Shown here piece by piece: positions 40,817-49,331 of a stretch of DNA of 64,000 nucleotides. This DNA is from Paenibacillus glucanolyticus NBRC 15330 (GTDB taxonomy: Bacteria > Bacillota > Bacilli > Paenibacillales > Paenibacillaceae), in NCBI RefSeq assembly GCF_004000885.1, contig NZ_BIMC01000011.1, positions 1 through 64,000 of the forward strand. Direction: 5' to 3'. The notes below the pieces were generated by a model that saw only the letters and a list, made by a program, of their open reading frames with translations, searched no databases and was not told the DNA's origin. A program made the position numbers and the translations under genes. Each line of letters opens with the position of its first letter. Position 1 is the stretch's first letter.

Positions 40817-43800
40817 TTGAAGTCGATGTTCAGGAGAAATTTTATGAGTATTCCAAACGGCTATAAATTCATGATGATACTGCTATGCAGTCTTTTGCTG
40901 CTGCCGCCGAGTGCCTATGCGGCTGTACCGGACTATGAGAATAAATCCGAGATCGCCCAGCTTAGCGGTAAGGTGGTAGATTTAAAATCGGGTGATTTCA
41001 ACCAAGACGGTCATTTGGATTTTGCGGCCATAACGGATGATGGGAGTGTCCATGTATTCTATGGCCAGGGGGATGGAACATTTGATCCTCTCCCACAAAG
41101 CCTGCAGGTTCTGGGGGTGCCGCATACACTAGAAATCGATGATTACGATCAGGACGATCACTTGGACTTACTGATCGGAACGCAAATCGGAACGTTTTTA
41201 TGGTACGGGGAAGGTGACGGTACCTTTCGTGATACGAGGCTGCTTTCATTGCTGCCTTCTCAGGATATCGTAGCTGCGGACTTTGATTTGGATGGTAAGA
41301 GAGACATTATGATTATTAATTTCAATCAGGTTACCATTGTTCACGTTGCCGCAGATAGAACTTTTACAATGCTCCCCATCACTTTGACACCAGGCGGCAA
41401 TAGAGCGACAACCATCACGAATGGAGCCATAGGCACGGTAGATTTGGTTGTGGCCAGTCCGATGCTGGGTCTGCAGCGGTATAAGGGAAATGATTATACG
41501 CGGAGCGAGATCTTTCATATGGTACCAGGCAATACCGTGGATCTCATATCCAGGGATATTGATGGTGACGGACATATCGATATTATGGCACTGAATGATA
41601 TATTAGGCGTTTTCTTCTATATGAATTTTGGGGATAATACGTATAATCTTCAGCAGCAGCCTCTGGTCACGGTTCCTCAAAAAGTATATGCAGAGGATGT
41701 AAACGGGGATGGCCAATCGGAAATAATCGTTGCGACGGGAAAAGGCGTTGATTTGTATTCCAAGGAGTATGCGTCAGGCCAACTGAATTTACTGTGGCAA
41801 ACGGAATTGGTCACTCAGGGAAATGGAACGCACCGGGCGCTTGTCGGGGACTATGCCGAGGACGGAACGCCGGACCTTATTGTATCTTCTAATCAAGCCC
41901 TGTATATCTACAAGGCTATTGTTGTGCAACCCGAACCGGGAACGATAAGGCTGGAGGCGGCTGATTACGCGGTTTCGGAAGACGGGGCCGAGGTACGGGT
42001 GAAGGTGATACGTGAAGGAGGCAGCCACGGTGCTGTCGCTGTCACTTATCATACTGCGGATGGAAGCGCTAAGGCTGACAAGCATTATAAGCCAACTTCA
42101 GGGACGCTCTCTTTTGCCGATGGAGAGCTTGAGAAATGGATTGAGATCGAAATTCTAAATGATGATATCCATGAAGATGACCGTGAGTTTTATTTGAATA
42201 TTGCTGCAGTGCCAGGTACAGTCGTTGGCAGCCCAATCCAGGCGGTTATCACGATAACAGAGGATGACCCGCAGCCAGACACGGAAGGGCCGTTATGGCC
42301 TGCGGCTGCGGAGCTGCTTGCATCCGACATATCCACCGACTCCCTCAAGCTGTCTTGGCCTGAAGCCACGGACAATGACGAGGTTGCGGAATATCGCATT
42401 TTTAATGGGAATGATGCCACGCCGGCAGCAACGGTGACGGGTGCCACCTATTCCTACGAGATGAACGGTTTGGCGGCCGACACATCGTATACGCTTAGCG
42501 TCCGTGCCTATGATCGGGCTGGCAATGCGAGCGTTCCGCTCCAGACGACGGTTCAGACGCTGGAAGATCCGAATTCAGGCCCTGATCCGGATCAGGAAGC
42601 TCCGGTATGGCCTGATCTCGGACAACTGACGATATCTGACATCAGCACTACCTCGATGAGGTTATCCTGGCCGCAAGCCTCGGATGATGAAGAGGTTACA
42701 GGATATCGGGTATACCGCGTAGATACCGCAGATACGCCGGTAGCAACGGTAACCGGCAGCACGTATTCCTACAAGGTGGAAGGTTTATCCCCGAATACGT
42801 CCTACACGTTTCGGGTAAAGGCATATGACCCTGCCGGAAACGGTAGCACACCGCTCGAGGCAACAGCGAAGACACTTCAGCTCCCTGCGCCTCCAGCTCC
42901 AAATCCGGGAGGCAATCCAGATCCGGGACCGGCGAACCCGATCCCGTCTACACCCACGATTCCTTCGGATAATGCCTTGCTTCATACATTCTCTATTGGA
43001 GCTGGGGAAGCCGGGAATGCGTTGAAGCTGAGTCCCGACTTCTCGCCGAACGTGTTCGCGTATCGTGCCGAGACCGAGGCATCAGAGATCCAATTCGATC
43101 TCACTGCCGCCCATAACAAAGCAAGCATTACGGGACCCTGGGACAAAGACGGAAGGATCACATTAAAACCTGGGGAGAATGTCATAGAGATTAAGGTAAG
43201 CGCTGAAAGCGGCAAGGTGAATACGTATACCCTAACCATTGTCCGCACTGTGCCAAATCCTGAGCCGCCGATGAGACCTGAGCCACCTCAGGCTGCGGAA
43301 GTTTTTCGTGATACAGAAGGACACTGGGCGCAGGCAGCGATTGACGAACTGGCAAGCCGAGGGATCGTCAAGGGTTATGCTAACGGATGGTTTAAACCGG
43401 ATTCCTTAATTAGACGAGATGAATTCACGGTTTTGCTGGTTAGAGCGCTGGGGCTGCAAGGTGAAGGCCAATATACATTTAAAGACGAATCCGACATCCC
43501 GAAATGGTCAAGGGAAGCGGTAGGGCTTGCAGTACAGGCCGGGATGATTCAGGGATATCAGGATGGGCGATTCCAGCCTGCAGGTGTGATCACAAGAGCG
43601 GAGTTAACTGTCATGCTGGCCAAAGCATTAGGTTTAGAACCGCTTCAAGGTGACCCTGCCCAGTTTGCAGACTTGGCGAGTTTTCCAGCTTGGGCAAAAG
43701 GTTATATCGCCGCCGCATATGCAGAAGGACTGGTTAGCGGTCGGAGCGGCGGGAAGTTCGAGCCGGATGCCCCGGCCACCCGGGCAGAGGCTGTGGTTAT

Positions 43801-43825
43801 GCTGCTGCGTTTGCTGAACAAGTAA
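40817..43825 (+). CDS. S-layer-homology surface protein with FG-GAP, Calx-beta and FN3 domains
   Basis: Exported protein of 1002 residues, TTG start seven bases after GGGAGG. In order: signal peptide to about residue 36 (LLLLPPSAYA); FG-GAP/VCBS propeller repeats (about 38-375) with Ca-binding-like motifs DFNQDGHLDF, DYDQDDHLDL, DFDLDGKRDI, DIDGDGHIDI and DVNGDGQSEI; one Calx-beta domain (about 378-475); two fibronectin III domains (about 490-590 and 600-690); a Pro/Asn-rich linker; a cadherin-like beta-sandwich domain (about 725-820); three S-layer-homology repeats (about 835-1002) that bind pyruvylated wall polymer. No catalytic domain is seen; binding or adhesion is likely. Confidence 0.88.
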   Translation: MKSMFRRNFMSIPNGYKFMMILLCSLLLLPPSAYAAVPDYENKSEIAQLSGKVVDLKSGDFNQDGHLDFAAITDDGSVHVFYGQGDGTFDPLPQSLQVLGVPHTLEIDDYDQDDHLDLLIGTQIGTFLWYGEGDGTFRDTRLLSLLPSQDIVAADFDLDGKRDIMIINFNQVTIVHVAADRTFTMLPITLTPGGNRATTITNGAIGTVDLVVASPMLGLQRYKGNDYTRSEIFHMVPGNTVDLISRDIDGDGHIDIMALNDILGVFFYMNFGDNTYNLQQQPLVTVPQKVYAEDVNGDGQSEIIVATGKGVDLYSKEYASGQLNLLWQTELVTQGNGTHRALVGDYAEDGTPDLIVSSNQALYIYKAIVVQPEPGTIRLEAADYAVSEDGAEVRVKVIREGGSHGAVAVTYHTADGSAKADKHYKPTSGTLSFADGELEKWIEIEILNDDIHEDDREFYLNIAAVPGTVVGSPIQAVITITEDDPQPDTEGPLWPAAAELLASDISTDSLKLSWPEATDNDEVAEYRIFNGNDATPAATVTGATYSYEMNGLAADTSYTLSVRAYDRAGNASVPLQTTVQTLEDPNSGPDPDQEAPVWPDLGQLTISDISTTSMRLSWPQASDDEEVTGYRVYRVDTADTPVATVTGSTYSYKVEGLSPNTSYTFRVKAYDPAGNGSTPLEATAKTLQLPAPPAPNPGGNPDPGPANPIPSTPTIPSDNALLHTFSIGAGEAGNALKLSPDFSPNVFAYRAETEASEIQFDLTAAHNKASITGPWDKDGRITLKPGENVIEIKVSAESGKVNTYTLTIVRTVPNPEPPMRPEPPQAAEVFRDTEGHWAQAAIDELASRGIVKGYANGWFKPDSLIRRDEFTVLLVRALGLQGEGQYTFKDESDIPKWSREAVGLAVQAGMIQGYQDGRFQPAGVITRAELTVMLAKALGLEPLQGDPAQFADLASFPAWAKGYIAAAYAEGLVSGRSGGKFEPDAPATRAEAVVMLLRLLNK

Positions 43826-43871
43826 CATCCACGACCTGGTCGGTTAGGGTTAAAGACATGAATTTCGATAT

Positions 43872-43912
43872 AAAAGCCGCAAGCTTGTGATATCACAGAG
43901 CTTGCGGCTTTT
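43872..43912. terminator. Bidirectional terminator after the surface protein gene
   Basis: AAAAGCCGCAAGCT (43872-43885) pairs with AGCTTGCGGCTTTT (43899-43912). It lies between convergent genes. Confidence 0.85.
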
Positions 43913-44021
43913 ATCGGCTGGATCATTGTTGACGGAATGGCTGGAATGTCCGCTGAACCAATCGGCATGGATATACTGCTCATTGGTTTCGCATTATGGG
44001 TCGGTAGACGGAGAGCCCTGG

Positions 44022-44876
44022 TTAAGTTTTTCTAATGACAGGAATCCATAACTCATTCTTGTTCTCATCCGGTGGAAGGTAGCATTCAATAGCAGGTATC
44101 GGTGCGAGATCATACGCATGGGATGGAACCCATTCGGTATATAGACGCTTCCACATATCCGCTATCCCGCTCGGGTCGCCCTCCATTTCGAAGACGGCCC
44201 AAGTGGCTGCGGGAACATGCCGCCGCACCATCGGATCCGGGGGCGTGTGCTGGGAGACCACGGACATGATGTAATCAAAATCTTCGTTTTTCCCATAGTC
44301 GCCGTCCGCGCAAACCCCTAGTATCCCCCGAATCGGATGGTCATCCTGACGATAGTTCCACAGCTTATCGAATATTCCTTCCGCATGGGCGTCCTTCCAG
44401 AGGAGGGGGACGTCTTCATAAGCTTGCTGTGTTCGAATTTGCTTCTGGAAGCCAACAATGGAGAAACCCTTCATTTCCTCAATTCTATAATTCATTTCTG
44501 CAGCTCCTCGCATGGAAAATTGAAAGAAGATGCGGGGATAGGCCTTCAGCTTTGTACCGGCTTGGCGAGCTGCCGTTGGCGTTGTGCCATGCATATTCTG
44601 GAACGCGCGCGCGAACGCCTCCGGCGATTCATAGCCATATTTGAGTGCAAGGCTGATGACTTTGATATCGCTGTTCTGCAGCTCGTAAGCAGCCAAGGTC
44701 AGCCGTCGTCTCCGTATGTATTCAGATAGCGAAACATCCGTAATGTAAGGGAACATGCGCTGAAAATGGTATACGGAGCAGCATGCAATCCGTGCAGCTT
44801 CCGCGTAATCAATCTCCTCGGTCAGGTGCGCTTCCATATAGCCTATGGCCTCATTCATTCGCTGAATCCAATCCAT
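44022..44876 (-). CDS. AraC-family regulator with GyrI-like effector domain
   Basis: Regulator of 284 residues with the Rob/YdeE order of domains: an N-terminal AraC double helix-turn-helix (about 5-105; YAEAARIACCSVYHFQRMFP and SLALKYGYESPEAFARAFQN) followed by a GyrI-like domain (about 125-284; YRIEEMKGFSIVGFQKQIRT, then PAATWAVFEMEGDP). Such proteins respond to hydrophobic or cationic compounds and often control efflux or detoxification genes. AAGGATGA precedes the ATG. No efflux gene is adjacent. Confidence 0.88.
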   Translation of the reverse strand: MDWIQRMNEAIGYMEAHLTEEIDYAEAARIACCSVYHFQRMFPYITDVSLSEYIRRRRLTLAAYELQNSDIKVISLALKYGYESPEAFARAFQNMHGTTPTAARQAGTKLKAYPRIFFQFSMRGAAEMNYRIEEMKGFSIVGFQKQIRTQQAYEDVPLLWKDAHAEGIFDKLWNYRQDDHPIRGILGVCADGDYGKNEDFDYIMSVVSQHTPPDPMVRRHVPAATWAVFEMEGDPSGIADMWKRLYTEWVPSHAYDLAPIPAIECYLPPDENKNELWIPVIRKT

Positions 44877-45012
44877 CCGGTCATCATCCTTTCTATAATC
44901 AATATAAAGAAGCTGTGATCGATAAGCCTAGCCGTTGCTGCACGGATCCGGCTAGCCTGGTTATTTCCAGGCGAACGATCAACCGATCAACTGTACTGGG
45001 GCAGAATGCGGC

Positions 45013-46128
45013 CTAGTGGCTTGAAGTATTCGGATTCGGATATCCATACTTTACGAGCACGTGCCACAGCTGTTTGAGATGCTGACAGGTTTCATCATAG
45101 GTTCCCCAATCGCTCCAATGGTCTGGTTGATGATACAGCTGTGCTGCTGCTTTGCCGATAACAGCGGCGTCCAGCACGCCTTGCGAATCCGCAAATTGCC
45201 GGTCGATCCTCTGGGCCAGCGGCGGCATGGCGGGTCCCCGAAAGTCATCGGGTACATCCTGTACAGCAAGGCAGAACCCGGGATGCCAGGATAGGGTAAG
45301 GTTATATCGTTCACACAATTCTTGAAACAGCTGACCGGTTCGGGTATTCCGGTAAGATGGATCGGCAACAAGCGCTTCCACATCGCTGGACAAATCGATA
45401 ACGCCATGAATCTGCGCTTCAATATAATCATCCAGGCTGCGACCAACAGGTCCGGAGTGACTGGTATAGGATGAAGGCAGGTGAACAAGCTGCTCCACCA
45501 TAGATGGAATGTTCATGTGGGGGGCCCCCAGGGCTGACCCCGTGGACTCGACTTCAAGCAGAAGGGCTGCAAGAACGGAGTCCCATTGCTTTATGGTACC
45601 TGTAAATGCAGGTCCTGCATGACTGTCCCCGAAAGTAAACGTGCAGCGGCTCAATATGGCCGGAGACAATACAAAAAAACAAGAGCCAAACCGGGGCGAG
45701 GCGCCGTCCGCATAGTTCATGAGATTAAGGGCCCCGTATTTGGGCCGCTCCTCATTATGAACGCCAGGCTCTTGGTAGGCTCCGCCAAACAGAAGCTGTT
45801 CCCAGCGGTCACGCTCACCGCCCGGATAGGCGGTACGGCTTCCATTCGTCACGCTTGTGATGAACTGGTTATGGTAACGGCCCTCTGTCAGAAGGCTTTC
45901 TATTACAGCGCGGTTGGTGGTGGGCAGTACCCGGTCAGGATGGAAATTCAACGTGACTCGGGCATTCTTTCGGATACAGGTTAATAGCGAGTGGATTGTC
46001 ACAGCGCCTAAGCCGTTACGTTCTAAAATGCGCTCTATGATGTCTATGGCATGCTGTTGTGCCCGTTTCATCGATGAGCCGACATGAAGAATCGCCTGCT
46101 GTTGTGCTTCGGATAACCATTCACTCAT
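45013..46128 (-). CDS. DUF3626 family protein
   Basis: Protein of 371 residues of the DUF3626 family, recognised by the run ...GRYHNQFITSVTNGS, YPGGERDRWEQLLFGGAY, RPKYGALNLMNYADGASPRF and CTFTFGDSHAGP. No signal peptide or membrane helix. The repeated invariant stretches look like an enzyme or ADP-ribosyltransferase-like core (the HxxxT-type RYHNQF and the RPKYGALNL segment), but I cannot support a reaction. AAGGAG lies upstream of the ATG. It is a single-gene unit. Confidence 0.8.
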   Translation of the reverse strand: MSEWLSEAQQQAILHVGSSMKRAQQHAIDIIERILERNGLGAVTIHSLLTCIRKNARVTLNFHPDRVLPTTNRAVIESLLTEGRYHNQFITSVTNGSRTAYPGGERDRWEQLLFGGAYQEPGVHNEERPKYGALNLMNYADGASPRFGSCFFVLSPAILSRCTFTFGDSHAGPAFTGTIKQWDSVLAALLLEVESTGSALGAPHMNIPSMVEQLVHLPSSYTSHSGPVGRSLDDYIEAQIHGVIDLSSDVEALVADPSYRNTRTGQLFQELCERYNLTLSWHPGFCLAVQDVPDDFRGPAMPPLAQRIDRQFADSQGVLDAAVIGKAAAQLYHQPDHWSDWGTYDETCQHLKQLWHVLVKYGYPNPNTSSH

Positions 46129-46359
46129 ATCGTAACTCCTTCCTCATACTTCCTTCATGCTTCGATAACGATGCTGCTCTTACATCATTTCTAGCCGAGA
46201 GGCTATGACTCCTCCATTGCGTTTCGGTAAATTTCCTTTTCGGTTCTAGGGTTCCAGCCTCCTGCCGGACTTCAAATGATCTGGTAAAGATTGCCTCGGC
46301 TTTACCGCCATGATTTAATGTAACTACATATACGAATAAAAATCATGGAGGTTTTACAT

Positions 46360-47121
46360 ATGCAGCCTAATTTCAGTATTGAGGGTAAGGTCGCCATTGT
46401 AACCGGCGCAAGCAAAGGAATCGGGTATGGTTTGGCCCAATCGCTTGCAGCGGTAGGGGCTAAGGTGGCGGTCATGGCACGGAGCAAGGAGGTGCTGGAT
46501 CGATTAGTTGAGGACATATCCCAAGCGGGAGGTCAGGCCAAGGCCTATGAACTGGACGTCCGGAACGTGGAACAGATCCGTGATGCTTTTGCTCAGGTTG
46601 CCAAGAATTATGGCAGACTGGATATCGTGGTCAATAACGCTGGCTTGGGAGAGGGGATGCTGACCGAAGACATCACAGAGGACTACTGGGATGAAATGAT
46701 GGATGTTAATTTGAAGGGCGTATTTTTCTGCTGTCAGGCCGCCGGCCGCATCATGCTGGAGCAGGGTTATGGCAAAATCATTAACGTCAGCTCACAGGTC
46801 AGTGTCGTTGGCATTACCGAAGGTGCAGCTTATTGCGCCTCCAAGGGAGGCGTGAATCAGTTGACGAAGGTGCTGGCGCTGGAGTGGTCCAGTCGCGGTG
46901 TAAATATCAATGCGGTGGGCCCGACATTCATTCATACGCCTGGAACGGCCGAGCGTCTGGACTCGCCGGATTTTCGAGATGGCGTATTGGCTCGTATTCC
47001 GGCAGGAAGGATCGGCACCATTGGAGACGTGGCGGGAGCCGTCATTTATTTGGCCTCACCGGCGTCCGATCTTGTTACAGGTACTTTGCTGCTTGTGGAT
47101 GGCGGCTGGACAGCACAGTAG
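46360..47121 (+). CDS. Short-chain dehydrogenase/reductase
   Basis: SDR oxidoreductase of 253 residues. TGASKGIGYGLA cofactor loop, NNAG in VVNNAGLGEGM, active-site Ser in NVSSQVSVVG, Tyr-x-x-x-Lys in YCASKGG, and the C-terminal VTGTLLLVDGGW. The pattern is that of gluconate 5-dehydrogenase or 3-oxoacyl reductase-type SDRs. The start at 46360 has GGAGG eight bases upstream; a reading from 46345 would start on the ribosome site. Substrate unknown. A 7-bp hairpin (46283-46289 with 46300-46306) lies in its promoter region. Confidence 0.88.
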   Translation: MQPNFSIEGKVAIVTGASKGIGYGLAQSLAAVGAKVAVMARSKEVLDRLVEDISQAGGQAKAYELDVRNVEQIRDAFAQVAKNYGRLDIVVNNAGLGEGMLTEDITEDYWDEMMDVNLKGVFFCCQAAGRIMLEQGYGKIINVSSQVSVVGITEGAAYCASKGGVNQLTKVLALEWSSRGVNINAVGPTFIHTPGTAERLDSPDFRDGVLARIPAGRIGTIGDVAGAVIYLASPASDLVTGTLLLVDGGWTAQ

Positions 47122-47301
47122 TGCTGCATTCATTAGAAGATTCTATCGCTTATATACTAGGAGGCTTTCAAAGGTCCTCTCTGTAACTCCTTAAATCTAG
47201 CAATGCATAAGAAAGATAGCATGAGGCCTTTTGCTAAACTGTATTGTGATTGATGAGGTGAAGCCAATCAGGACTGCACCTAGATAAGGGAGGAGAAAAC
47301 G

Positions 47302-47694
47302 ATGATTACGTCTGCTATTCAAGTTACTATTTTCGTGAGAGATCTTGACGAAGCCAAAGCCTACTATACGGAGAAGCTGGGGTTTCATGTTGTAGCAGAG
47401 GAGGAGTTTGCACCGGGTTGGCGCTACCTGACCGTTGCACCCCAGAAGCACAATGAGTTGGTTCTGGAGTTAACTGAAGCGGATACGCCAGAACGAGAGG
47501 AACTTATAGGTAAACAAGCAGCCGATCAAGTTCTTATCATGTTTGCATCGAATGATATCGACCAAGATTATCAGGATTTGAAAGCAAGAGGCGTCGTATT
47601 CCACGGAGAACCGAAGCCTGTTCCAGGTGGCAGAGGCGTAGGTTTTGAGGATTTATACGGTAATCAGTTCGACTTATATCAAGTTCTCCGATAA
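47302..47694 (+). CDS. Glyoxalase/VOC superfamily protein
   Basis: Protein of 130 residues with two beta-alpha-beta-beta-beta units of the vicinal oxygen chelate fold. It begins with a TIFVRDLDEAKAYYTEKLGF strand-helix, and ends GVGFEDLYGNQFDLYQVL, the usual second metal-site region with Glu/Asp. GGGAGGAG precedes the ATG. Members range from glyoxalases and dioxygenases to fosfomycin and bleomycin resistance proteins; none can be chosen here. Confidence 0.82.
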   Translation: MITSAIQVTIFVRDLDEAKAYYTEKLGFHVVAEEEFAPGWRYLTVAPQKHNELVLELTEADTPEREELIGKQAADQVLIMFASNDIDQDYQDLKARGVVFHGEPKPVPGGRGVGFEDLYGNQFDLYQVLR

Positions 47695-47912
47695 TGCTTG
47701 GGGCACCTGCCGATTCCTAAATTTCTTGGGTTAAATACTTCAGTTATACTTCAGTTTATATGGAAATTGTTCGATATAAATCATAGAAAGCACTTGCAAG
47801 AAAATTATTTCTCAGATGTAAAATATATGATACTATTGAGAAATCGTCGTCTAAAAACGACATAAACCGAAGCGAAATGTGAAGTCAGGAAGTCGGAGGT
47901 GCCTGTTCAGGC

Positions 47913-49319
47913 ATGTTGTTTAATTCTTATCCTTTTATTTTTGTGTTTCTGCCGATTACGGTGCTTGTTTATTTTATGCTGAACCGGCTTCGTTATGGAT
48001 TGGCCGCTAAATGCTGGCTGGCATTATCCTCGCTATTCTTCTACAGCTGGTGGAATATCAGTTATTTACCTCTTCTTCTCGGCTCCATTGCTTTCAATTA
48101 TGCCGTGGGACGGCTGCTCCAGGCACGTCAAGCTCATTCCCTAGATCAAACCGCTTCCCGGCGCGGTGCAAAAGGCATATTAATCGCCGGCATATCAGGG
48201 AATGTATTGCTGTTAATCTATTACAAATACGCTGATTTCTTCATCGTTAATATTGGAGCAGCGACAGGGTGGGAAGTGCCCCTCCTCAATCTGGTGCTGC
48301 CACTCGGAATCAGCTTTTTTACCTTCACCCAAATCGCCTATCTGGTGGATGCGTACAAGGGGAAGGCTCGTGAATACAATCTGGTCAATTATGTGCTGTT
48401 CGTGACTTTCTATCCGCATCTGATCGCGGGTCCGATCCTGCATCATGGCGAGATGATGCCGCAGTTTGATCGGGTTCGGGGCAAGCTGTGGGATTGGGGG
48501 AACGCCGCAAACGGCATTTTTATATTCTGCATCGGTTTGTTTAAGAAGGTAGTTATCGCGGATACGCTGGCGGTTTATGCCAATACAGGTTTTGATACTG
48601 CTTCGGGCTTCGTTGATTCCTGGGTAGCTGCGCTATCTTATACGTTCCAGCTTTATTTTGACTTCAGCGGTTATACCGACATGGCTATCGGTGCTGCGCT
48701 TCTGTTCAATATCCGGCTGCCGCAGAATTTCAACTCACCTTATAAGGCGGTGAATATTCAAGACTTCTGGCGGCGCTGGCATATGACACTGAGCCGATTT
48801 TTACGGGACTACATTTATATTCCGCTGGGAGGCAACCGCCGTGGTGAAGCGATCATGCTGCGGAATCTGGTGCTGACCTTCCTGATCGGCGGACTGTGGC
48901 ATGGCGCAGGCTGGACGTTTCTGTTCTGGGGCCTCCTGCACGGTGTCGGACAGGTCATTCAACGGTTATGGGGGAAGCTGGGCATTACGATGCCCCGTGT
49001 GCTCGCTTGGGCGATCACCTTCGTTTTTATAACGGTGACCTGGGTCTTTTTCCGAGCGGAAAGCTGGGCTGATGCCATGCGGCTAATGAAGGGAATGAGC
49101 GGTCTATCGGGTATTCATCTGAATTTGGACACTGCCCTGTTAGAGCCGGTCGCGATCATGATCCTCATCGCCCCGATCGTGTTCTTCTGTCGGAATTCCT
49201 CGGAGCTGTCCGTATCCTTCCGGCCGAACTTCAGACAGGCAGTAGTATGTGCGGTACTGTTTGTGATCTCTTTGATGTACATTACTCGCATTAGCGAATT
49301 TTTGTATTTTAATTTTTAG
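47913..49319 (+). CDS. MBOAT O-acyltransferase (AlgI/DltB-like)
   Basis: Polytopic membrane acyltransferase of 468 residues. It moves acyl groups, usually acetyl, across the membrane onto a cell-surface polymer. Catalytic His330 lies in LIGGLWHGAGW, and the second conserved motif FWRRWHMTLSRFLRDYIY carries His290. GPILHHGEMMPQF is also characteristic. About eleven hydrophobic segments. It starts at an ATG behind CGGAGGTG and is followed after 12 bp by an SGNH-like partner, the order seen in alginate, peptidoglycan and exopolysaccharide O-acetylation systems. No dlt genes are near, so a DltB role is unlikely. Confidence 0.9.
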   Translation: MLFNSYPFIFVFLPITVLVYFMLNRLRYGLAAKCWLALSSLFFYSWWNISYLPLLLGSIAFNYAVGRLLQARQAHSLDQTASRRGAKGILIAGISGNVLLLIYYKYADFFIVNIGAATGWEVPLLNLVLPLGISFFTFTQIAYLVDAYKGKAREYNLVNYVLFVTFYPHLIAGPILHHGEMMPQFDRVRGKLWDWGNAANGIFIFCIGLFKKVVIADTLAVYANTGFDTASGFVDSWVAALSYTFQLYFDFSGYTDMAIGAALLFNIRLPQNFNSPYKAVNIQDFWRRWHMTLSRFLRDYIYIPLGGNRRGEAIMLRNLVLTFLIGGLWHGAGWTFLFWGLLHGVGQVIQRLWGKLGITMPRVLAWAITFVFITVTWVFFRAESWADAMRLMKGMSGLSGIHLNLDTALLEPVAIMILIAPIVFFCRNSSELSVSFRPNFRQAVVCAVLFVISLMYITRISEFLYFNF

Positions 49320-49331
49320 GAAGGGCGGCTA

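Noticed and set aside
46283-46306. GGTAAAG/CTTTACC inverted repeat before the SDR gene
   Set aside because: No T run on either strand, so not a terminator; possible operator but a 7-bp repeat alone is weak evidence.
47846-47862. Small GTCGT/ACGAC hairpin in the leader of the MBOAT gene, considered as a riboswitch part
   Set aside because: Too small, and none of the conserved blocks of c-di-GMP or other riboswitches are present.
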